Shown here piece by piece: positions 1 to 5,723 of a DNA stretch of 5,723 bases; positions within the stretch are counted from its first letter, which is position 1; each line of letters opens with the position of its first letter. The translations under genes were made by a program, and so were the position numbers. The stretch is from an uncultured Alphaproteobacteria bacterium. GTDB lineage: Bacteria; Pseudomonadota; Alphaproteobacteria; UBA7887. The DNA lies in the NCBI GenBank assembly GCA_913044255.1, contig CAJWOI010000196.1, forward strand, positions 1 through 5,723, read 5' to 3'. The notes below the pieces were generated by a model, which had not been told where the DNA came from, searched no databases, and saw only the letters and a program-made list of their open reading frames with translations.

Positions 1-9
1 GAGTGTTAA

Positions 10-267
10 CTACGGCAATCGCAAATTATACCATGTTCATCGTTTGCTTTTGTTTGGGCGGACACGCAACTGACCGGCAGGTGCAGAAGACACAGGAGTC
101 TCCTCCCGCTGGACGAAGCAGCGCAGGTATGTGATGTCTCTGTGAAGCAAAACAAATGGCCTGATCGGTTTGTTGTTACTTCCCCCATTGTGGCCGCAAT
201 TCGCTGGCTGAGGGCTTCGTTGGCAGTTTTTACGGGATGGGATGAGGCATTCCCCCTCAACTTATAA
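10..267 (+). pseudogene. Possible decayed histidine phosphatase (CobC-like) N-terminal fragment
   Basis: The frame is open from just after a TAA (7-9) to a TAA at 265-267 and has no ATG start. Its translation contains, in order, ADTQLTGRCRRH, SLLPLDEAAQ, and, after a gap, KWPDRFVVTSPIVAA and GWDEAF. Histidine phosphatases of the alpha-ribazole phosphatase type read roughly RHGET..GR.RG..D.PL...G..Q, then WD.VVSSPL.RA, then a DE.. segment, in the same order and at similar spacing. Here the catalytic RHG is replaced by a tryptophan-alanine pair and the arginine after the SP motif by alanine, so the product could not be a working phosphatase. The frame ends about where a family member would be half complete, and no ribosome binding site or start codon is evident. 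The resemblance is by eye and weak; a chance open frame or an unrelated small gene is the alternative. The rest of 1-310 holds nothing else I recognise. Confidence 0.35.
25..33 (-). promoter_or_regulatory. Possible leftward extended -10 promoter element
   Basis: Read on the minus strand, these bases are TGG followed by a perfect TATAAT, which fits an extended -10 element (TGnTATAAT). No good -35 hexamer is visible at the usual distance; extended -10 promoters can work without one. If real, it would drive transcription off the left edge of the window, divergent from the GST gene. A match this short can arise by chance in AT-rich DNA, and the gene it would serve is not in the window. Confidence 0.3.
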
Positions 268-297
268 ATCCGACTCCTGCAAGAAGTCCCAAACCAT

Positions 298-303
298 AAG
301 GAG
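298..303 (+). promoter_or_regulatory. Ribosome binding site fixing the GST start at GTG 311
   Basis: AAGGAG lies seven bases before the GTG at 311, an ideal Shine-Dalgarno position. It decides against the in-frame ATG at 242, which has poorer placement of purines and would add 23 residues not found ahead of the first beta strand in GSTs. Confidence 0.8.
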
Positions 304-310
304 AGGTCCT

Positions 311-961
311 GTGTACACACTCTATTACATGCCGGGGAGGGCAAACCTGGCCCCGCACATAGTCCTCCAAGAGACGGGCACCCGTTACCGCCTTGAGCTG
401 GTTGATTTCCAAAAGCAGGCCCAACGTAGCCCGGAATATTTGACCCTGAACCCACACGGGCGAGTGCCCACCCTGATTGAAGGCAGCTTTGTGATGTACG
501 AATCTGCAGCCATCACCATGTACATCGCCGATCAACATGGCGAAGCCGAACTGGCGCCTCCTCCTGCAACTTTAAGTCGGGCTCGGTACTATCAATGGAT
601 GGTGCACCTAACCAATTCTGTTCAAGAATCCTTGAACCAATGGTTCCACCCCGACCACTTCGTGAGTGGCACGCAAACGGAAAGTGCGTTCAAGAAGAAC
701 ACCGAGAAACGCCTTGAAAAGATGTGGGACAATCTTGAAGAAGCTTTGTCTCAATCACCTTACCTTCTCGGAGATAGATTCAGCGCATGCGACGCATACC
801 TTTTTTTTCTGACTTGCTGGCAGACCAGACTGAAAAAAAGCATGATCCGTGAACGGCTACATTTGGCAAGATTTTTTGAAACTGTGAAGAATCGTCCTTC
901 TGTCGAACGTACATTGGAGGCCGAAGGAATAGCCTCCTGGTATTCGATCAATAATGACTGA
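311..961 (+). CDS. Glutathione S-transferase, beta-class-like, lacking the class cysteine
   Basis: A cytosolic enzyme of 216 residues, usual length for the family, expected to bind glutathione and conjugate it to electrophiles or act as a thiol transferase. The thioredoxin-fold domain (about 1-78) opens with YTLYYMPG. It has the cis-proline pair V52-P53 within NPHGRVPTL and the gamma-glutamyl-binding pair E64-S65. The helical domain (about 85-205) carries the N-capping box S158..D161 in GDRFSACDAYLF and ends with a beta-class-like RPSVERTLEAEG segment. By memory of Proteus mirabilis GST B1-1, whose equivalent stretch is PGSCSL, this protein has PGRANL. The mixed-disulfide Cys10 is therefore Ala11, and Asn12 is the nearest polar residue, so the chemistry may differ. 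GTG start, chosen from the AAGGAG site and the family N-terminus. The gene stands alone between two apparent gene relics. T8 (801-808), A7 (833-839) and T6 (872-877) runs occur in it, but the frame is intact. Family certain, substrate unknown. Confidence 0.93.
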   Translation: MYTLYYMPGRANLAPHIVLQETGTRYRLELVDFQKQAQRSPEYLTLNPHGRVPTLIEGSFVMYESAAITMYIADQHGEAELAPPPATLSRARYYQWMVHLTNSVQESLNQWFHPDHFVSGTQTESAFKKNTEKRLEKMWDNLEEALSQSPYLLGDRFSACDAYLFFLTCWQTRLKKSMIRERLHLARFFETVKNRPSVERTLEAEGIASWYSINND

Positions 962-1248
962 ATTGGCTCCCAGCCTTCGTCGGCCGACGAACCACAGTGG
1001 CATTCCGTACACCGGACTTTGCAAGATCATGACGATATGAGTTATTGGTAGTCAGCCGCGACATCGATGTGATCACTGAGCTGTGCGCCTGGGTCGGGAT
1101 CATGCAAAGCGGCCACCTTGTGGGTGTACAACGTAGCGCCCGACTTGTTGCTGGTGTTAATGGATTGGCCCCGTATACTCAAAAATTAGTTGATGCGGCA
1201 TCCGGGTATATCTCAGGTCACGCTAGAGTGAAGGACCCCGTAATTTGA
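962..1248 (+). pseudogene. Relic of an oligopeptide/dipeptide ABC transporter ATPase, C-terminal part
   Basis: Two plus-strand frames together resemble the end of an OppD/OppF/DppF-type ATPase, the subunit that powers peptide import. In the frame of 962, QPSSADEP matches the Walker B core (ADEP at 983-994), and TLQDHDDMSY (to 1045) matches the segment before the H-loop; this frame then hits TAG at 1049. One base shift continues it as LVVSRDIDVITELCAWVGIMQSGHLV, then APYTQKLVDAASG (from 1168) to TGA at 1246. Intact members read ..YL.ISHD..VV.ELCDRV.VM..G.IVE, then ..PYT..LL.A.P, so order and spacing agree. The signs of decay are: the frameshift near 1043-1048; about 20 codons between ADEP and S-R-D instead of about 30, with the D-loop (T.ALD) missing; the H-loop histidine replaced by arginine; and the whole N-terminal half with Walker A absent. 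The frame from TTG 1045 could be called a 67-residue gene, but it lacks a ribosome binding site and is better explained as this remnant. Confidence 0.72.
976..991. repeat. Perfect 16-base palindrome TTCGTCGGCCGACGAA
   Basis: The two 8-base halves TTCGTCGG and CCGACGAA are exact inverted copies with no loop spacer. It starts 15 bases after the GST stop codon. A transcript could fold it only with loss of the central pairs, and no T run follows, so it is not a standard intrinsic terminator. It could be a dimeric protein-binding site. It also spells the SADE part of the Walker B relic, so its symmetry may be a codon accident. Confidence 0.5.
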
Positions 1249-1317
1249 TCTATATAAGAAATGCTTGTTGCATGATCTGAGGGCGTTCTCTTTTGCTCGG
1301 CACAGTAAATTAGGTGT
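1249..1317 (+). promoter_or_regulatory. Intergenic leader of the efflux operon, with a -10-like TATATAAG
   Basis: This 69-base gap lies between the ABC relic and the adaptor start and is the natural place for the operon promoter. TATATAAG at 1251-1258 resembles a -10 element, but the bases 16-18 upstream match TTGACA poorly, so a sigma-70 promoter here would be weak or activator-dependent. No convincing operator palindrome, riboswitch or attenuator fold was seen. TTAGG at 1310-1314 is the only Shine-Dalgarno-like stretch near the start. Confidence 0.25.
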
Positions 1318-2562
1318 TTGGGATCTTTGATTCAATTCCGTAAATTAATTGTTCCTGTCGGGTTCCTTCTTGGGGCCGTCTTGATTGCCGGTTGGTTGCG
1401 CGCAACGAAGTCGGACTCACCGGCGAGCCCAATAGCGGAACGTGTTTGGACTGTTGATACCACGCCTACCGTCATCTCTGATTTTCAGCCGGAGTTGCAT
1501 TTGTTTGCTGAAATAGTTGCTGGTCGTGCGACAAATTTGCGGGCACTTGTTGCTGGTACGGTTGAGTCGGTGGGAGCAAATTTTGCCAATGGTGGAGTAG
1601 TTGAAAAAGGAGAGGTTTTGCTCACCATGGATCCATTTTTTCGAGATCGAGATTTGATGGAACAGAGAGCCCTGCTCCGCGAAGCGATAGCGCGATTGGA
1701 GGAATTAACTGTCAGGGAAGAAATAGAAGGGCTATTGCTATTTGAAGATCGTACGCAGCTGGAAATCTCACAGAACGATCTTGCTCGATACAAAGAGTTG
1801 GTCGGGGAAGCGGTATCGGAACGTAAATTTGATGAGGCGCGTTTGGCGGCAAGCCGGGCTAATACTCAGGTGCTAATGCGGGAGCAACAACTCGCAGCGC
1901 TCAATGCTCAAATCGACCAACAAACAGCCGTCATTGATAAATTAAGCGCGGTAGTGGAGCGTGCACTGCGAAATCGTGAGGACACGCAAATGCGTGCGCC
2001 GTTTACGGGTTACCTTGCCGATATAGCACTAAATGAAGGGATGCATTTGAGCGCCGGTGACCCAGTCGCAAGACTTATCGATTCAGGTCGCCTAGAGGCC
2101 CGCATTTTTCTCAGTAATGCGCAATTCGCAAGCGCATTTTCCAATAGTTCTTTTCCCAAAATTGCTGTCGTAAATTGGAAAACAGGCGGCAAAACTAGAA
2201 TTTTTGACGCCACTGTAGAGCGGTTGGAAAGCCAAGTGGATCCGACTTCGGGTGGGGTTCATGTGTATGCACGTCTCAACCCGAATATGGCCAGTACAGC
2301 TTTGCGGCCTGGAGCAATTGTAGAGGTAGTTTTGTTGGACCGGGTCTATGAGAAAGTCATGCGGTTTCCGGAGGAAGTTTTGCATGGCAAAACCACCGTG
2401 TACGCTGTTGTCGATGGTCGTCTCGAGGAACGTAACGTCAATTTGGTCGGCCGTGATGGAGATTGGGTACTGCTGAAGGGCGCTCTTGTTGAGGGTGAGC
2501 ATATTGTGCTCACTAGATTCATGGAGATTGGCCCTGGTGTTGCAGTAACAGTTTTTCAATGA
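1318..2562 (+). CDS. RND efflux periplasmic adaptor (membrane fusion protein, HlyD/AcrA family)
   Basis: The adaptor of a tripartite efflux pump, linking the inner-membrane permease encoded next to it with an outer-membrane channel. In 414 residues it shows: an N-terminal hydrophobic anchor (about 9-27, VPVGFLLGAVLIAGWL) after a basic start; the first lipoyl half (about 74-106, RALVAGTVESVG to LLTMDP); a long coiled-coil hairpin rich in E, R, A, L and Q (about 107-221); the second lipoyl half starting at MRAPFTGYL (225-233); then beta-barrel and membrane-proximal domains (about 260-414). There is no cysteine anywhere, hence no lipobox: it is anchored by the helix or a cleaved signal, not by lipid as AcrA is. 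No ATG is available. TTG at 1318 is used here with AGG three bases away; TTG at 1327 is an equally possible start three codons later. The stop overlaps the permease ATG (ATGA), which indicates one operon and translational coupling. Substrate cannot be told from sequence. Confidence 0.93.
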   Translation: MGSLIQFRKLIVPVGFLLGAVLIAGWLRATKSDSPASPIAERVWTVDTTPTVISDFQPELHLFAEIVAGRATNLRALVAGTVESVGANFANGGVVEKGEVLLTMDPFFRDRDLMEQRALLREAIARLEELTVREEIEGLLLFEDRTQLEISQNDLARYKELVGEAVSERKFDEARLAASRANTQVLMREQQLAALNAQIDQQTAVIDKLSAVVERALRNREDTQMRAPFTGYLADIALNEGMHLSAGDPVARLIDSGRLEARIFLSNAQFASAFSNSSFPKIAVVNWKTGGKTRIFDATVERLESQVDPTSGGVHVYARLNPNMASTALRPGAIVEVVLLDRVYEKVMRFPEEVLHGKTTVYAVVDGRLEERNVNLVGRDGDWVLLKGALVEGEHIVLTRFMEIGPGVAVTVFQ

Positions 2563-5500
2563 GACCTCGTTCCCACGCGATCCTGGAAATGTTTGTGGCG
2601 CATCCAACTGCAGCCAACCTTCTTATGGTGTTGATGCTAATAATTGGTGTGGTATCGCTCGAAAGGCTAAATACTCAATTTTTCCCAGACTTTGGGATTG
2701 ACATCGTAACTGTTTTTGTCGCCTGGTCGGGAGCGAGCGCCGAGGATGTTGAAAGCAATGTTATTAAGGCATTGGAGCCCGAACTAAGATTTCTCGACAG
2801 TGTTGACAAAGTGACTTCTTCAGCACGCGAAGGCTCAGGCACAGTAGTTGTTGAATATAAATTCGGGACAGATATGCAGGCAGCCTTGTCCGCCGTGGAG
2901 AGCGCTGTGTCCCAAATCGATACCTTCCCCAAAGACGCTGAAAAACCAGTAATTTCTCGGATATTTCGCTACGACACGATAAGCCGACTGATAGTGACCG
3001 GGCCTTACAGTGAATCGTCATTGAAATACGTGGCAAAGCGTATCCGGGATGACCTCCTGGGGCTAGGGATTGACAAAGTCAGCATGTTTCCGATGAGAGA
3101 CGAGGAAATCCATGTTGAGGTTTCATCCGAAACACTACTCGAGTTGGATATGGGCATGGATGATATTGCTGCGCTAATTCGCGCTAGCAGCCAGGACCTT
3201 CCGGCTGGAGATACTGGTGGTCAGAGCCGGCAGCAACTCCGTGGCATAGGGGCCATGCAGACCATAAATGAACTTTCTACGATTGATGTATTGGCACACG
3301 AAGGTGGCGGAACAATCACTCTCGGAGATATTGCGGAGTTGCAGGATACATTTACTGCAAATGGTCCTATTTACGTTTTCAACAAGGAGCCGGCTATCGA
3401 GCTGCATGTGCAACGCGCCGTTGGTGCCGATGCATTAGTATTGGCAGGCCGGGTTGATGAATATGTCCGTACACTTCGCTCAACTCTTCCTGCAAATCTA
3501 ACTGTGCAGCAATTTGATGTCGCTGCCAATTTGATCCGCGAGCGAATTAATTTGCTTTTACGTAATGGCGCAGGCGGTCTGGTGTTGGTTCTTGGAATTC
3601 TCTTTTTGTTTTTAAATTCACGAGTGGCTTTGTGGATAGCGGTTGGAATCCCCACCGCAGTCCTGGGAGCTCTAGCGGCAATGTTGGCCACGGGGCAATC
3701 GATTAACATGGTCAGCTTGTTTGCACTGATCATGATGATCGGGATTGTCGTGGACGACGCGATCGTAGTGGGTGAGCACGCGGTGGCGCGTCATTCCGCG
3801 GGTTTGGGGCCGGCCGACGCTGCCTTGTCTGGCGCTCAACGGATGATGTCGCCTGTATTTTGTGCGAGCCTCACTACAATAGCCGCATTCGTGCCAGTCA
3901 TGATGATTTCCGGGATTATAGGGGAAATTATCATGGCGATACCACTCGTAGTGATTGCAGTGCTGATCGCGAGTCTCATCGAATGTTTTTTGATTCTACC
4001 AGGTCACATGTGCGGTGCTTTAGCGAAGCATGAAGGAGAAACGTCTGAATTCCGCCGCAGATTCAACGAAAGATATGAGCATTTTCGAGACGGATTCTTT
4101 CATCGGTTTGTAGAATTTTGTGTTCGATGGCGTTACGGAACGTTGAGTGGGATGATTGCAGCACTCATTGTGGCGATAGGTTTGGTTGCTGGGGGCCGCG
4201 TTCAATTTGTTTTTTTCCCATCACCGGAGAGCGATATCATTTACGCGAATTTTACTTTTGCTCCAGGCACTACACGCGCTCGCACCAGTGCAATGGTTAC
4301 AGAACTTGATCGCGCGCTTTACGCTGCAGAGAATGAACTGGTTGAGGATGGGTCTCGTGTCGTGCAGGTGGCATTGGGATCAATTGCGGTGCCGGTGAGT
4401 AGTTTTGGGATGAGTTCTAGCTACGGGAATCATGTGGGCGGGATGACTGTAGAACTCACTCCGTCGGAGGACCGTCAGGTTCGAACCGCAGAAATGATTT
4501 CCGCATGGAGGGCGGAAATTAAAGAATTGCCAGGGCTAGAAACGCTTACTATCAGAGCTCGCCAAGGTGGTCCCCCAGGGCGGGACTTGGATATACGTTT
4601 TTATGGTGGTGAAACGGCTTCCTTGAAGCAAGCTGCTCTAGAAACTCGCGAGTCAATACGTCGCTTCAATGGCGTTAGTGATATTACGGACAATTTACCC
4701 TGGGGCAAACAGGAGCTTATTTTTTCGATAAACGACCGCGGCAGGATGCTGGGCTTCACAAATGAATCAGTTGCACGGCAAGTGCGCAACGCATTCGATG
4801 GGGTAATAGCTCATAGATTCGTTCGAAATGATGAGGAAGTAACGGTGCGGGTGCAATTGCCGCGCGATGCAATTACACCAGCGACTTTGCGTGGACTTTA
4901 TTTGCGTGCTCCTAGTGGTGCGGAGGTGCCGATTTCGCAAATTGTTGATTTGAGCACGCACCGTGGTTTTGCTTTGATTCGTCGTGAAAACGCCATTAGA
5001 GAAGTCTCGATTACGGCTGAAATAGAAGAAAGTGTTATCAACCCCACGGAACTCGTCTCTGAGCTAGAGGTTGATATTCTGCCAAAGATTGCACAGCGCC
5101 ATGGCATTGACTTCCGTTTTGCGGGGAAGGCGGAGGAGCAAGGAGAGACTCTTTCGGATATGAGTACTGGGGCGCTGGTGGGTTTGGCGACGATCTACAT
5201 AGTGCTTGCTTGGGTGTTCGCAAGTTATACTCGTCCTCTCGTGGTGATGTCGATAATCCCATTTGCTGTAGTTGGCGCGATTTTTGGGCACTGGCTGTTA
5301 GGCTTTGATTTGACAATCTTGAGTCTGGTTGGTTTGCTTGGTCTATCCGGAATCGTTGTAAATGATTCTATAATTCTGGTGACATCGATCGATGAAAAAT
5401 ACAACAGCGGTGAAAATTTACATGCCGCCATTATCGAAGGTGCACGAGATCGTTTAAGGCCTGTGGTTCTGACGTCTTTGACGACCATTGGTGGTTTGCT

Positions 5501-5681
5501 TCCGCTGTTGTCGGAAACCAGTCTACAAGCGCAATTCTTGAAGCCAATGGCATTAACAATCGTATTCGGGTTATTGGCAACAACGATTTTGGTGCTCGTT
5601 GTGGTGCCTGCGCTCATAGCCATTCAAGAAGATATCGGTTCAAAGGTCACGTTATTCTCGCCAAAAACTGGGAATAAATAG
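2559..5681 (+). CDS. RND efflux permease (AcrB/AcrD/AcrF superfamily), inner membrane
   Basis: The 1040 residues, normal for the family, form a proton-driven pump expected to act as a trimer with the upstream adaptor. Layout: TM1 about 17-35 followed by the family FFPDFG motif; large periplasmic loop to about 335; TM2-TM6 about 339-485; TM7 about 530-548; second large loop to about 868; TM8-TM12 about 871-1018; short cytoplasmic tail. TM4 keeps the proton-relay pair D399-D400 in IVVDDAIVVGEH. In TM10 the segment GLSGIVVNDSIIL has N935-D936, with valine where AcrB has Lys940; this VNDS form is, from memory, common in non-AcrB branches of the superfamily. The ATG overlaps the adaptor stop, and there is no clear Shine-Dalgarno of its own, so translation probably depends on coupling. 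The 3' end overlaps the convergent trkH-like gene by 30 bases, and the last residues (about LFSPKTGNK) are read across its antisense strand. No outer-membrane channel gene follows. Drug, solvent, bile or lipid substrates are all possible; the tail of the family tree cannot be resolved by eye. Confidence 0.95.
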   Translation: MRPRSHAILEMFVAHPTAANLLMVLMLIIGVVSLERLNTQFFPDFGIDIVTVFVAWSGASAEDVESNVIKALEPELRFLDSVDKVTSSAREGSGTVVVEYKFGTDMQAALSAVESAVSQIDTFPKDAEKPVISRIFRYDTISRLIVTGPYSESSLKYVAKRIRDDLLGLGIDKVSMFPMRDEEIHVEVSSETLLELDMGMDDIAALIRASSQDLPAGDTGGQSRQQLRGIGAMQTINELSTIDVLAHEGGGTITLGDIAELQDTFTANGPIYVFNKEPAIELHVQRAVGADALVLAGRVDEYVRTLRSTLPANLTVQQFDVAANLIRERINLLLRNGAGGLVLVLGILFLFLNSRVALWIAVGIPTAVLGALAAMLATGQSINMVSLFALIMMIGIVVDDAIVVGEHAVARHSAGLGPADAALSGAQRMMSPVFCASLTTIAAFVPVMMISGIIGEIIMAIPLVVIAVLIASLIECFLILPGHMCGALAKHEGETSEFRRRFNERYEHFRDGFFHRFVEFCVRWRYGTLSGMIAALIVAIGLVAGGRVQFVFFPSPESDIIYANFTFAPGTTRARTSAMVTELDRALYAAENELVEDGSRVVQVALGSIAVPVSSFGMSSSYGNHVGGMTVELTPSEDRQVRTAEMISAWRAEIKELPGLETLTIRARQGGPPGRDLDIRFYGGETASLKQAALETRESIRRFNGVSDITDNLPWGKQELIFSINDRGRMLGFTNESVARQVRNAFDGVIAHRFVRNDEEVTVRVQLPRDAITPATLRGLYLRAPSGAEVPISQIVDLSTHRGFALIRRENAIREVSITAEIEESVINPTELVSELEVDILPKIAQRHGIDFRFAGKAEEQGETLSDMSTGALVGLATIYIVLAWVFASYTRPLVVMSIIPFAVVGAIFGHWLLGFDLTILSLVGLLGLSGIVVNDSIILVTSIDEKYNSGENLHAAIIEGARDRLRPVVLTSLTTIGGLLPLLSETSLQAQFLKPMALTIVFGLLATTILVLVVVPALIAIQEDIGSKVTLFSPKTGNK

Positions 5682-5723
5682 GACTAGTACGGCGAACAAC
5701 TCCAGGCGACCGAGCAGCATCGC
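5652..5723 (-). CDS. trkH: TrkH-family potassium uptake protein, C-terminal end (partial)
   Basis: Only the last 23 codons and the TAA stop (5654-5652 on the minus strand) are in the window; the gene continues past the right edge. The translation contains MLLGRLELFAVLVLF and ends in PSFWRE, closely matching the conserved C-terminus of TrkH/TrkG, which reads about MLLGRLE.FT.LVLF.P.FWR. TrkH is the membrane-spanning subunit of the Trk potassium uptake system, working with the NAD-binding regulator TrkA. The gene runs towards the efflux operon, and its stop lies inside the permease coding sequence. The symbol rests on this short but distinctive tail; TrkG or another Trk/Ktr membrane subunit is possible. 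Confidence 0.8.
   Translation of the reverse strand, partial: AMLLGRLELFAVLVLFIPSFWRE

Noticed and set aside
242..310. A longer GST start at ATG 242
   Set aside because: It adds 23 residues with no family counterpart and includes the strong AAGGAG site at 298-303 that clearly serves the GTG at 311.
6..455. A 149-codon minus-strand open frame
   Set aside because: About a third of it lies antisense to the well-supported GST gene, the translation has no recognisable motif, and no good ribosome site precedes the start.
801..877. T8, A7 and T6 runs in the GST gene as terminators or phase-variation switches
   Set aside because: The reading frame is intact, the runs encode residues at expected positions, and there is no GC-rich hairpin before the T runs. 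They are only possible slippage sites.
976..991. The palindrome as an intrinsic terminator for the GST gene
   Set aside because: There is no T run after it and no loop spacer, so it does not fit the standard terminator form.
1174..1179. TATACT as a -10 element for the efflux operon
   Set aside because: No -35 match lies 16-18 bases upstream, it is about 140 bases from the adaptor start, and it is the Tyr-Thr of the ABC relic's PYT motif.
1045..1248. A stand-alone 67-residue protein from TTG 1045
   Set aside because: It has no ribosome site, and its sequence matches the interior and C-terminus of peptide ABC ATPases whose upstream part continues in another frame.
2092..2607. A 171-codon minus-strand open frame across the adaptor/permease junction
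   Set aside because: It is a shadow of two strongly supported genes and shows no domain or motif of its own.

Overview
The window looks like the chromosome of a Gram-negative proteobacterium, most likely a gammaproteobacterium. The reasons are a two-gene RND efflux operon (periplasmic adaptor plus 12-helix inner-membrane pump), a glutathione S-transferase closest to the bacterial beta class, and, at the right edge on the minus strand, the last 23 codons of a TrkH-type potassium transporter. Base composition looks moderate, near half G+C by eye. No transposase, integrase, tRNA, rRNA or CRISPR array is visible. The organism call is inference.

Left part (1-1317): one intact gene, a GST starting at a GTG codon (311-961), sits between two stretches that read like decayed genes. 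At 10-267 an open plus-strand frame with no ATG start resembles, weakly, the N-terminal half of a histidine phosphatase (alpha-ribazole phosphatase, CobC-like) that has lost its catalytic residues. At 962-1248, directly after the GST stop, lies a more convincing relic: the Walker B to C-terminal part of an oligopeptide/dipeptide ABC transporter ATPase (OppD/DppF type), broken by a frameshift and an internal deletion. This part therefore looks like a decaying region with one surviving enzyme gene.

Central and right part (1318-5681): an adaptor gene (TTG start) and an RND permease gene, joined by an ATGA stop/start overlap, form a tight operon. Together they would make the inner-membrane and periplasmic parts of a tripartite proton-driven efflux pump. 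No outer-membrane channel gene or local regulator is present, so the pump presumably borrows a TolC-like channel encoded elsewhere.

Right edge (5652-5723, minus strand): the end of trkH-like coding sequence runs head-on into the permease gene. The two coding sequences overlap tail to tail by 30 bases, so the last residues of the pump are encoded antisense to the conserved FWRE end of the potassium transporter, with no room for a terminator between them. I do not see an obviously new multi-gene system. The items most worth a second look are the overlap, the ABC ATPase relic, and the GST that lacks the beta-class cysteine.
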